Assembly (NCBI RefSeq): GCF_900167905.1
Contig: NZ_FUYZ01000005.1
Span: 124,001 to 188,000 of the forward strand
Source: Soonwooa buanensis
GTDB lineage: Bacteria; Bacteroidota; Bacteroidia; Flavobacteriales; Weeksellaceae
Reading direction: 5' to 3'
DNA length: 64,000 bases
A model generated the notes under the pieces. That model was not told the origin of the DNA, did not search any database, and saw only the letters and a program-made list of their open reading frames with translations. Positions 25,956-34,492 of this stretch are shown piece after piece. Numbering within the stretch: position 1 is the stretch's first letter; each line of letters begins with the position of its first letter. A program made the position numbers and the translations under genes.

Positions 25956-26270
25956 TTTAAAATGTGAGATTAGAAATAGATAATAGTTTTATCACTATTC
26001 ATTTAGATAATGTCATTGATTTCATGATGGATATTCAATTCTATTAATTTACAATTTTTCTTGTCAAAATAGAGTTCTCAAACCTTGATTTTTATCACTC
26101 AAAAGTCCTATTCATCGACTATTAAATATTTTTTCTTCAATTAACATCCATATTTCTTTGTATTTCTACATACAATCATTTAATACATATTAAAAAAACA
26201 CAAAAAAGTTAAATTTAATGCAAAAACAATAAAAACTAACAACTGTTAGGATTTTTATCATATCAAAATA

Positions 26271-26302
26271 TTTTAACACAAAATACAATGTTTATAAATT
26301 TG
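26271..26302 (+). promoter_or_regulatory. Flavobacterial-type promoter for the YceI operon
   Basis: TAAATTTG at 26295-26302 fits TAnnTTTG exactly. A TTTT-aac block at 26271-26277 sits about 20 bases upstream as a weak -33 element. The predicted leader to the ATG at 26355 is around 45 bases. Confidence 0.5.
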
Positions 26303-26354
26303 TAATACAAAATAACGAAAGATTATTCAATAATAAATATATAAACTTAAAGAT

Positions 26355-26900
26355 ATGAAAACTACTTACAAGAAAATTGGAATTTTAGTTGGAGCATTAA
26401 TGTTTGGGCTTTCTATCAATTTAGTAAATGCACAAAAAATAAGTCAACAATCTTCAAATGTAAAAATAGATGGCACTTCGACTTTGCATAAATGGGATAT
26501 GACTTCCACTCAATCGACCTTTTCAGGCGATGTTAAAGGCAACAAAATCGAAGATGTAAAATTTGTACTGAAAGCAACTAGCCTAAAAAGTAAAGATTCT
26601 TCTTTAGACAAAAACGCCTACAAGGCACTTAATACAGACAAATATCCTGACATTGTCTTTACAACAAGTAGTTTACCAACTAGCGGAAGTGCAACCGTGC
26701 AAGGTAATATGACCATCAGCAATGTCACCAAAAATATTAGCATTCCTGTTAATGTTACTAAAAGTGGGAATTCTTACAACATTAAAGGAAGTACAAAATT
26801 GAAAATGACAACTTTCGGGATTAAACCTCCTAGTGTGATGATGGGAACTATAAAATCGGGCGATGAGATCAATATCAATTTCAATATTAGTACAAAATAA
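26355..26900 (+). CDS. YceI-family periplasmic protein
   Basis: 181 residues. Signal peptide ends near LVNAQ. The YceI lipocalin-like barrel follows: VKIDGTSTLHKWDMTS (the STLHKW block is common in Bacteroidetes members), the KDSSLDKNAYKAL loop, and KYPDIVFTT, which corresponds to the F-P-x-I-x-F strand of the family. YceI proteins bind long isoprenoid or fatty-acid-like molecules in the periplasm and are often induced by stress; the ligand here is unknown. It leads a cluster with a porin-like gene and a second YceI-like gene. Confidence 0.88.
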   Translation: MKTTYKKIGILVGALMFGLSINLVNAQKISQQSSNVKIDGTSTLHKWDMTSTQSTFSGDVKGNKIEDVKFVLKATSLKSKDSSLDKNAYKALNTDKYPDIVFTTSSLPTSGSATVQGNMTISNVTKNISIPVNVTKSGNSYNIKGSTKLKMTTFGIKPPSVMMGTIKSGDEININFNISTK

Positions 26901-26943
26901 GAACTAAGTCAACACATTTTTTAACAATATTAAATAAGAAACT

Positions 26944-28215
26944 ATGAAATTAAATATACTTAAAACAACAGCTTTAGCAGCCATTTTCTTCAGTGGATTA
27001 GGACATGCGCAAGAACAAAAATTTGATAACTTTTCACCAAGAGATCAACATGGCGTTAACCAATTCGAAAGTCCAAAAGACTCTGTGACAACGTTTGAAA
27101 AACTAAAGGTAAGAGTTGGCGGTGCCTTCGCACTACAATTCCAAGGGGTTAAACATGAGAGCGGTGCAGATCAAAATAATCCAGCTACAAAATTGTATAA
27201 CATCGGGAACAACTTTAACTTACCAACAGCCAATTTGGATATCGATGTTGCTTTATATGATGGTGTTAATTTGCACTTGAGAACGTTCTTGTCGTCTCGC
27301 CACCACAACGAAACTTATGTAAAAGGTGGTTATTTACAAATTGACAAATTAGACTTTATTAAAAAGGATTTTCTTGGAGATTTTATGAAATATGCAACTA
27401 TTAAAGTTGGACAAGATGAGATCAATTACGGTGATGCGCATTTTAGAAGAAGTGACAACGCATACACAATCCGAAATCCATTTGTAGGAAATTATCTAAT
27501 GGACGCCTATGCAACAATGGTTTTTGCAGAAGTTTATTATCAAAGAAATGGCTTTTTAGGAATGGCGGGTGTTACCAACGGGCGACTTAACCAAAATGCT
27601 ACAGGCGGAACAAGTCCTTCTGTCTACGCAAAAATTGGTTATGACAAGCAAGTTAACAATGATCTTAGAGTTCGTTTGACAGGTTCGGTTTACAATGCGG
27701 CGCAAACACAGAGATTAGATTTCTATGACGGTGACAGAGCTGGATCTAGATATTATTATGTGATGGAAAATGCCGCGGCTACATCTTCTGCTAATTTCAG
27801 ATCTGGACAGGTTATCCCAGATTTTAAGAACAAAGTAACTAGCGTCATGATTAACCCTTTTGTTAAATACCAAGGTTTAGAATTCTTCGGAATCTTTGAA
27901 AATGCTTCTGGAAGAAACTTTACAGAGGTTGACAGAAGAACATGGAACCAATACGGCGCAGAACTTTTGTATCGATTCGGAAACAACGAGAACCTTTATG
28001 TGGGCGGTCGTTACAACATGGTTAAAGGTGAAATGGCAGACAAAAGCAACGTAGAAGTTAAAAGATACAACGTTGGTGGTGGCTGGTTTATGACTAAAAA
28101 TATCATGGCGAAAGCAGAATATGTTAATCAAAAATACGATGGATATTCTCCAGCAAATATTTTGTACGACGGAAAATTCAATGGCGTAGTCCTAGAAGCG
28201 GCTATTTCATTCTAA
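26944..28215 (+). CDS. Outer-membrane porin-like beta-barrel
   Basis: 423 residues. Signal peptide ends near GHAQE. The mature protein is a series of amphipathic strands with aromatic girdles (LKVRVGGAFALQFQG, NLHLRTFLSSRHHNETYVKGGYLQID, ...NLYVGGRYNMVKGEM) and ends in a strand finishing with aromatic Phe (VVLEAAISF), the C-terminal signature used by the BAM complex. A substrate channel is likely but specificity is not deducible. It lies 43 bases after the YceI gene and is probably co-transcribed. Confidence 0.75.
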   Translation: MKLNILKTTALAAIFFSGLGHAQEQKFDNFSPRDQHGVNQFESPKDSVTTFEKLKVRVGGAFALQFQGVKHESGADQNNPATKLYNIGNNFNLPTANLDIDVALYDGVNLHLRTFLSSRHHNETYVKGGYLQIDKLDFIKKDFLGDFMKYATIKVGQDEINYGDAHFRRSDNAYTIRNPFVGNYLMDAYATMVFAEVYYQRNGFLGMAGVTNGRLNQNATGGTSPSVYAKIGYDKQVNNDLRVRLTGSVYNAAQTQRLDFYDGDRAGSRYYYVMENAAATSSANFRSGQVIPDFKNKVTSVMINPFVKYQGLEFFGIFENASGRNFTEVDRRTWNQYGAELLYRFGNNENLYVGGRYNMVKGEMADKSNVEVKRYNVGGGWFMTKNIMAKAEYVNQKYDGYSPANILYDGKFNGVVLEAAISF

Positions 28216-28244
28216 ATAATTGATAGTTAATATTGTTTGTGTTA

Positions 28245-28281
28245 GAGGGAAGATTATTTCTCGGACATCTTCCCTCTTTTA
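28245..28281 (+). terminator. Intrinsic terminator
   Basis: Perfect 9-bp stem gagggaaga / tcttccctc followed by a T-rich tail. It splits the YceI-porin unit from the following YceI-like gene, although the latter starts only 13 bases later. Confidence 0.85.
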
Positions 28282-28293
28282 ATTTTTATTAAA

Positions 28294-28800
28294 ATGAAAC
28301 GCTTATACATTTTTTCTTTTGCTGTTTTTGGTGCTTTGATGATGTTTGGACAGCAAAATTTTATTGAAATAAATGGCAAAACCAACATCAATAGCTTCAA
28401 ATGTGTTAATGATATTTCTAATGATAGCAATAGCATCAATTTTAGCAAAGCACAACTTCCCGAACTCGAAATTAAAGTCAATGGATTCGATTGTAAAAAC
28501 CGAGTGATGACCAACGATTTCAAAAAGACACTTTCTGAGAAGCAATATCCGACTATGTATGTTAAGTTTTTGAACTTTTCTAAAACCAGTAACAATCAAT
28601 ATTTAGCGAATGTTGAAGTCAAAATAATGAACAAAACTCAGAAGTATCAAATTAATTTTTCAAACCAAAATGGGAGGTTAAACGGCAAAAGAAATGTAAA
28701 ATTCAGTGACTTCCAAATCACACCTCCAAAGAAGATGGGCGGCGTTGTGGTTGTCAAAGACGAGTTGTCATTGCAATTTTGTTTAGATGCCAAAATCTAG
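28294..28800 (+). CDS. YceI-like secreted protein
   Basis: 168 residues. Signal peptide ends near MMFGQQ. The organisation parallels the YceI protein at 26355-26900: INGKTNINSFKC strand, central ELEIKVNGFDCKNRVMTNDF (VMTNDFKKTL equals the loop before the conserved Y-P strand), KQYPTMYVKF and FQITPPKKMGG, which matches FGIKPPSVMMG of its neighbour. Three cysteines are unusual for the family. Most likely a diverged YceI paralogue of the same stress or ligand-binding system. Confidence 0.65.
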   Translation: MKRLYIFSFAVFGALMMFGQQNFIEINGKTNINSFKCVNDISNDSNSINFSKAQLPELEIKVNGFDCKNRVMTNDFKKTLSEKQYPTMYVKFLNFSKTSNNQYLANVEVKIMNKTQKYQINFSNQNGRLNGKRNVKFSDFQITPPKKMGGVVVVKDELSLQFCLDAKI

Positions 28801-28839
28801 TAAAAGCACACTTTATATAAATTCTACGTTTTTTTATTT

Positions 28840-28870
28840 GGGGTTGTCGAAAGGCAACTCCTTTTTGTTT
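28840..28870 (+). terminator. Intrinsic terminator
   Basis: ggggttg / caactcc stem (with one G-T pair) around tcgaaagg, then a T-run. It closes the second YceI-like gene. From 28871 to 29190 the sequence is AT-rich with no feature I can support. Confidence 0.75.
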
Positions 28871-29193
28871 GAAATGATAATTTTTTATTTAAAACTTTGT
28901 TGCTTTGAGTGGCACAACATGGTCATATAAGCAAAAAAAATAACTGAAATTACAACTTATATAAGTAAAGTTATATTGTATAAGACTTGCTCTTATTCTT
29001 TAATGTTTTTTATCTGATGTACTATCTTATCTTACTTTTTTCCATAACTTTGATTTTAAGATTTTTTAAGATTTTTGATGAAAATGTTTTACAATTTTGG
29101 GTATCTGTTGCTTTGTTTAAATACTTTGTTAGTTAGTTTTCTAAGGGACTAAAAACATGAAAAAAATTTGTAAAGAATAGGTTAGTAAAAAAA

Positions 29194-29225
29194 GTTCTCG
29201 ATACGCTTCGCTACTCGAACTGACG
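29194..29225. repeat. Palindromic extragenic repeat
   Basis: gttctcgatacgcttcgcta followed by ctcgaactgacg, an imperfect palindrome centred on gcttcgc. Words of this form are scattered between genes in many flavobacterial genomes. It lies 118 bases upstream of the broken dnaE start. Confidence 0.5.
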
Positions 29226-29296
29226 CAATATCTAACTTTATTAATAAAGCGATATATATTGTGGTTTTCGGGTTTTCGGTTTAATGTTTTACGTCA

Positions 29297-29340
29297 CGAA
29301 TCTCGAATCTCGAATCTCAAATTTCAAACCTCAAATCCTC
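29297..29340. repeat. Heptamer repeat directly before dnaE
   Basis: Three perfect cgaatct units followed by decayed ones (caaattt, caaacct, caaatcc), period seven, ending 2 bases before the dnaE ATG. On the other strand the unit is agattcg, close to the agaatca units at 15041-15221, so the two tracts may share an origin. Confidence 0.6.
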
Positions 29341-29342
29341 CC

Positions 29343-32300
29343 ATGTTCATCAACTGTCATTCATATCACAGCCTGCGTTACGGCACTTTATCCATCGACG
29401 ATTTGGTGGAGCAAGCGGCATATTTTGGTTTAAAAGAATTGGTGTTAACCGACATTAATACCGTAACGGGAATCTACGATTTCAAGAAGAAATGTGAGGA
29501 AAATGGTATTAAACCTATCGTTGGTGTAGAAATCAGAAAAGATAATAAATTACTGTACATCTGCATTGCAAAGGAGTTTTCAGGGATTGGTGAAATCAAT
29601 AAAATGTTGACCAATTATAATTGTCACGACATCGATTTACCAATACAAAATCCAGATTTCAAGCAGGTTTTTGTAGTTTATCCTTTAGAAAATATCCCCG
29701 AAAAACTTTTAGAAAACGAGTTTATTGGCATTCGAGAAGAAGAACTCAATTTTTTAATCCGCCCTGAATTAAAGGATTTACAACACAAAATGCTCGTTTG
29801 GCAGCCTGTGACGGTGAGTTCGCAAAAAGAATTCAATCTTCATAAGATTTTACGTGCTATTGAACTTAATACGTTAATTGCAAAACTCAATGATAAGGAT
29901 TGTTGTAAAGCTAACGAGCGTTTCAAAGCTTTATCACAGCTAAAAGATGAATTTAAATTTCATCCTCAATTAATAGAGAATACCGAAAATTTAGTGAAAC
30001 AATGCAGTTTTGAGTTTGATTTTGAAAAGGTTAAGAACAAAAGTTCCTATACAAAATCCAAGAAAGAAGATGTAGAACTTCTTAAAAAACTAGCCTATTC
30101 TGGTTTGGAAAAACGCTATGGGTTGAACCATGAAGTCGCCAAAAAAAGAGTTGAAAAAGAGCTGAAAGTTATCGATGAACTTAATTTTTGTGCTTATTTT
30201 CTCATCACTTGGGATATTGTTCAGTATAGTAATAAGATGGGTTTTATGCATGTTGGACGCGGAAGTGGCGCCAACTCTATCGTCAGTTATTGTTTGGGAA
30301 TCACGGATATTTGTCCGCTCGAATTGGATTTGTATTTTGAGCGATTTTTAAATTTAAACCGAAAATCTCCGCCCGATTTCGATATCGATTGGAGTTGGCA
30401 AGATCGGGATACGATTTTAGAATATATTTTTAATCGTTATGGTCGCGATCATGTTGCTTTTTGCGGAACGAATGTAGAGTTTAAATACCGCTCGATTTTT
30501 CGGGAAGTGGGGAAAGCATTTGGTTTGCCCAAAGAAGAACTCGATGCATTGGCGAAAAATCCAATGGCGACGCATGATAAAAATGATGTGGTGAAAATGG
30601 TTCATAAATATGGATTATTGCTGGAAAAATTCCCGAACCAGCGCAGTATGCACGCTTGTGGAATTTTGATTTCCGAGGAGCCGATTACGAATTTCACCGC
30701 GTTGGAAATGCCGCCGAAAGGTTTTCCGATTGTTCAGTTTGACATGAATGTTGCCGAAGATATTAAGCTCGAAAAACTCGATATTTTGTCGCAACGTGGC
30801 TTAGGAACGATTAATGACACTGTAAAACTCATTAAAGAAATCCGCGGAATCGACGTTGATATTCGCGACACGAGTTTATCTAAAGATGAAGCAAAAACCA
30901 ACGAATATTTGCAGATTGGAAAAACCATCGGCTGTTTTTACATCGAATCTCCTGCGATGCGTGGTTTGCTGCGCCGTTTGAAGTGCAATAATTACAAGGT
31001 TTTGGTTGCGGCTTCCTCCATTATTCGTCCTGGTGTGGCGCAAAGTGGAATGATGCGGGAGTATATTTTTCGACATAATAATCCCGATAAGTTTGAGTTT
31101 TTTCATCCCGAATTTGAAAAGCATTTAAAGGAAACCTACGGAATCATGGTCTATCAGGAAGATGTGATTAAAATTGCACAGTATTTTGGAGGTTTAACTT
31201 TGGCGGACGGCGATATTCTGCGAAGAGCGATGAGTGGCAAAAGTCGTTCTATCCAAAAACTTCAAGAAGTAAAAAATAATTTTTTCAAATCTTGTAAAGA
31301 AAAAGGGCATTCCGAAAAACTGACTGCAGAAGCCTATCGACAGATAGAATCTTTTGCAGGATATTCGTTTTGTAAGGCGCATTCCGCGTCGTATGCGGTC
31401 GAAAGTTATCAAAGTTTGTATCTTAAAGTTTATTATCCGCTGGAATTTATGGTTTCGGTGATTAACAATCAAGGAGGTTTTTACCGTACCGAAGTTTATG
31501 TTCACGAAGCTAAAATGTCGGGTGGAATCATTAGAAATCCTTGTGTTAATACGAGTTGTTTTCAAACGGTTTTAAAAGGAAAAGAAATTTATTTAGGTTT
31601 TATGCTTTTAGATGGGCTAGAATCTAAAATTGCACATGGAATTGCCGAAGAACGCAATAAAAATGGAGATTTTAAATCTTTACACGATTTTATTCGTTGA
31701 ATTCCCGTTGGTTTGGAAACGATACAAATCCTAATTTTTATTGATGCTTTCAGGTTTACAGGAAAACAAAAAAACGAATTGCTCGTCGAGGCGAGATTGC
31801 TTTTAGTCAATTTTAAACCAGAAAATAGAGGTTTGATGCTTATTGAAGAACCAATCCAAGAATATCGGCTTCCACAACTGAAAAGAGAGCCTTTTGAAGA
31901 TGCTTTTGATGAATTCGAATTGATTGGTTTTACCGTTTCTTGTACACCTTTTGACTTGTTGCAAACCAAATTTCGAGGTGATATTTTTGTGAAAGATTTA
32001 CTTCAAAATCATAAAAAACAAGTGCGAATGTTGGCATATCTTATTTCGCGAAAACACGTTCCCACAAAGAAAGGAACGATGTATTTCGGAACTTGGATTG
32101 ACGTAAATGGTGATTATTTCGATACCGCGCATTTTCCTGATAGTTTAAAAGAATACGATTTTCAAGGTGGCGGTTGTTATTTACTTTTGGGAACTGTGGA
32201 AGTCGATTTTCATTTTCCGACGATTACAATTCACAAAATGGCGAAAATGCCGATGATTCCTGATCCGCGCTATCATTCCACAGAAGAAAAGCGCTTTGAA

Positions 32301-32399
32301 GTTCTGCAAAATCTAAAAGAAGACATCAGCATGACGCACCGAAAACCGTACCCACAAGAGCACGAAATTGGCTTGCCGAGACAGAGGTTCGAAAAATAA
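29343..32399 (+). pseudogene. dnaE: DNA polymerase III alpha subunit (second DnaE), split by in-frame TGA
   Basis: An ATG at 29343 opens a frame for 785 codons to a TGA at 31698-31700; the same frame then continues for 232 more codons to 32399 with clearly homologous sequence (IPVGLETIQ..., then a C-terminal OB-type stretch), giving a normal full length of about 1,020 residues. The N-terminal PHP domain has degenerate metal ligands (HSYHSLRYG, LTDIN instead of TDHGN). Catalytic aspartates of the polymerase are intact (PDFDIDWSWQDRD), with GRGSGANS before them. Residues after the stop may begin at TTG 31713 only as a fragment. The truncated first part keeps palm and fingers but loses the OB region. 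It probably worked in SOS translesion synthesis with dinB. A sequencing error or readthrough cannot be excluded. Confidence 0.8.
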
Positions 32400-32500
32400 T
32401 AATTGTTTGTTAAGATTTGTTTTGGGCATTGCGAACTCTATATTTCAAAGTAGCAATAAAATCAAATTTTATTCTTTTACCTTTGTCTTTTATTTTATCA

Positions 32501-33841
32501 ATGGCAGCAGTACTTATCATCGACGACGAAGAAAAAATCAGAACTTTATTAGCCCGAATTTTGGGTCTTGAAGATTTTGATGTTATCACTGTTTCTAATC
32601 TGAAAGCAGCCTCCAAGCGTTTAGAACTAGAAGATATTGATGTTGTGGTTTGCGATGTCAAATTGCCGGACGGCAGCGGCGTCGATTTTTCTAAATTGGT
32701 AAAAAGCCAATATCCAGCGATTGAAGTTATTTTGTTGACCGCGTTTGGAAACATTCCAGACGGTGTCCAAGCGATTAAAAATGGTGCATTCGACTATATT
32801 ACTAAAGGCGATGACAATAACAAAATTATTCCATTGGTTTACAAAGCTGCCGAAAAAGTTAAGCTCAATCGTCGCGTTCTTCAACTTGAAAAACAGTTAG
32901 GAAATCAACAATCATTTGACAGTATTGTTGGCGATTCGAAGTCGCTGAAGTTGGCAATAGATTCAGCAAAGAAAGTCGCAACAACGGACGCAACAGTTTT
33001 GTTGACTGGCGAAACAGGAACGGGAAAAGAAGTTTTTGCACAAGCCATTCATAATGCTAGTTTACGAAGTAAGCAGAATTTTATTGCGGTCAATTGTTCG
33101 GCGTTTAGCAAAGAACTTTTAGAAAATGAATTGTTTGGACACAAAGCTGGTGCTTTTACTGGCGCAACTAAAGATGCAAAAGGTATTTTTGAAGAAGCCA
33201 ATAACGGAACGGTTTTCCTTGACGAGATTGGTGAAATGCCGCTCGATTTACAAGCCAAATTATTGCGAGTTCTAGAATCTGGCGAGTTTTTGAAAGTCGG
33301 TGATACCAAACCAATAAAGGTGAATGTACGGATTATTGCAGCGACCAATCGCAACTTGCAACAAGAAATTGATGCTGCTAATTTCCGAGAAGATTTGTTT
33401 TACAGGATTGCGGTTTTCCAAATTTCGTTGCCGTCTTTACGCGACCGAGTTGCCGATATTCCTGCATTAGCACGGTTTTTCTTATCTAAATTTTCCGTTA
33501 AATCTTCCAAACATATTGCGTCGATTTCACCAGAATATTTGGAGGCTTTGCAAAAACACAACTGGAAGGGTAATATACGTGAGCTTCGCAATATCATCGA
33601 ACGAAGTGTTATTTTAACCGACGGTTCCGAACTTTTGTTAGAAAGCCTTCCTTTGGATTTCATTGTTAATTCGGCTTCTGCTAAGGATAATGATTTGTCT
33701 GAGTTTTCGATGGCGAATATAGAAAAGCAACATATCCAAAAGATTTTGAAATTTACCAAAGGTAACAAAGCCGAAGCGGCGCGCCTCATGGAAATCGGAA
33801 TTGCAACTTTGTACCGAAAAATAGAAGAGTACCAACTCTAA
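32501..33841 (+). CDS. Sigma-54-dependent NtrC-type response regulator (Kdp locus)
   Basis: 446 residues from ATG 32501 (MAAVLIIDDEEKIRTLL); an upstream in-frame codon adds 28 residues of no value. Receiver domain 1-120 with phospho-acceptor Asp in VVVCDVKLPDGSG and Lys in DYITKGDD. AAA+ domain: Walker A GETGTGKE, sigma-54 contact loop GAFTGA, Walker B VFLDEIGE, arginine finger region FREDLFYR. C-terminal Fis-type helix-turn-helix (KAEAARLMEIGIATLYRKI). A TAccTTTG -7 element lies at 32478-32485. It takes the place of the OmpR-type KdpE and should activate the kdp genes with the histidine kinase at 41306; that pairing is inference from position. Confidence 0.93.
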   Translation: MAAVLIIDDEEKIRTLLARILGLEDFDVITVSNLKAASKRLELEDIDVVVCDVKLPDGSGVDFSKLVKSQYPAIEVILLTAFGNIPDGVQAIKNGAFDYITKGDDNNKIIPLVYKAAEKVKLNRRVLQLEKQLGNQQSFDSIVGDSKSLKLAIDSAKKVATTDATVLLTGETGTGKEVFAQAIHNASLRSKQNFIAVNCSAFSKELLENELFGHKAGAFTGATKDAKGIFEEANNGTVFLDEIGEMPLDLQAKLLRVLESGEFLKVGDTKPIKVNVRIIAATNRNLQQEIDAANFREDLFYRIAVFQISLPSLRDRVADIPALARFFLSKFSVKSSKHIASISPEYLEALQKHNWKGNIRELRNIIERSVILTDGSELLLESLPLDFIVNSASAKDNDLSEFSMANIEKQHIQKILKFTKGNKAEAARLMEIGIATLYRKIEEYQL

Positions 33842-33863
33842 AAAATAGTATCGTTTTGAGAAG

Positions 33864-33892
33864 AAGCCTATCATTTTGATAGGCTTTTTTTG
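33864..33892 (+). terminator. Intrinsic terminator after the regulator gene
   Basis: Perfect 10-bp stem aagcctatca / tgataggctt with a 3-base loop and seven T. It separates the regulator from the structural kdp genes, so these must have their own promoter. Confidence 0.9.
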
Positions 33893-34007
33893 TGTTTGGA
33901 ATTAAGCTTTTATTTGATAATGCTTTGATAATTAATATTTTAAATATTTTATTTCTAAAATGGATTATGTTTTGGCATTAGTGTTTTCGAACAAATAAAA
34001 TAAATAT

Positions 34008-34145
34008 ATGAGAACAAAAGCTCAAAAAATTCATTTAGTAAGACGAACACAGTTTCATCATTACGGTATAAAACCCAAACATATTGTTTTGGGAATTGCA
34101 ATCTTCGGATTTGTCGCATGTGCCATCGCTCAATTTTTATCATGA
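34008..34145 (+). CDS. Small membrane protein, 45 residues, first of kdp leader ORFs
   Basis: ATG 34008 encodes MRTKAQKIHLVRRTQFHHYG, strongly basic and His-rich, then one hydrophobic helix (about 25-43) ending AIAQFLS. The positive N-terminus suggests N-in topology. It precedes three further tiny membrane ORFs and kdpA, all on the same strand with short gaps. No family is recognised. Too short for gene callers, but the frame, composition and position make it plausible. Confidence 0.5.
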   Translation: MRTKAQKIHLVRRTQFHHYGIKPKHIVLGIAIFGFVACAIAQFLS

Positions 34146-34160
34146 TTAAATTTTCCACTC

Positions 34161-34244
34161 ATGCTTACAATTATTCTAGTCCTTGCAGGAATTATGTGTT
34201 TTGCAATTTTTTATAAAGCCATTGACTTTTTCGAAAAAATGTAA
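34161..34244 (+). CDS. Micro-ORF, 27-residue membrane peptide
   Basis: ATG 34161 encodes a single hydrophobic helix (MLTIILVLAGIMCFAIFYKA) ending IDFFEKM. The size and one-helix design match KdpF-like peptides that stabilise the KdpABC complex, and it lies 29 bases before the KdpF gene. No close homologue can be named. Confidence 0.45.
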   Translation: MLTIILVLAGIMCFAIFYKAIDFFEKM

Positions 34245-34273
34245 TTACAGATCAAAATTCAAAATTTATAAAA

Positions 34274-34351
34274 ATGACATTACTATTTATTATCGCAATC
34301 ATGGTGTTTATCTACATCATCTATGTATTGCTAAAACCGGAAAAATTCTAA
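34274..34351 (+). CDS. kdpF: KdpF, 25-residue stabilising subunit
   Basis: ATG 34274 encodes one hydrophobic helix (MTLLFIIAIMVFIYIIYVLL) ending KPEKF. Length, single helix and the L-x-x-P-E-x-F end fit KdpF, which packs against KdpA and stabilises the pump in the membrane. Its position just before kdpA, with another micro-ORF between, is as expected. Confidence 0.75.
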   Translation: MTLLFIIAIMVFIYIIYVLLKPEKF

Positions 34352-34354
34352 AAA

Positions 34355-34465
34355 ATGAAACCCGAAATCAAAAAGCAAATTCACAATTTTTTTATTGTAT
34401 TAATGATGTGGGCATTTGTTGTTGCCATAATATACTTGGCTTTGATTCGGCTAAAGCAGATTTAA
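34355..34465 (+). CDS. Small membrane protein, 36 residues, between kdpF and kdpA
   Basis: ATG 34355, 3 bases after the kdpF stop, encodes MKPEIKKQIHNF and then one hydrophobic helix (about 13-31) ending LIRLKQI. Tight spacing to kdpF suggests translational coupling. It could be an extra accessory peptide of the pump; no family is recognised. kdpA begins 27 bases later. Confidence 0.5.
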   Translation: MKPEIKKQIHNFFIVLMMWAFVVAIIYLALIRLKQI

Positions 34466-34492
34466 TAATTCTATAAAATATTTTTTTCAGAA

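Noticed and set aside
28254-28599. Two minus-strand frames over the second YceI-like gene
   Set aside because: Antisense shadows of a clear coding gene.
31713-32399. Separate gene starting at TTG 31713
   Set aside because: It is in the same frame as the upstream dnaE part and reads as its C-terminus; the TTG is an ordinary Leu codon.
33973-33988. Possible sigma-54 promoter tggcattagtgttttc before the kdp genes
   Set aside because: The -24 GG is present but the -12 GC is replaced by TT; not good enough to annotate, although a sigma-54 site is expected.
34183-34476. 97-codon plus-strand frame overlapping kdpF
   Set aside because: Out of frame with the four micro-ORFs, no hydrophobic or domain pattern, poor composition.
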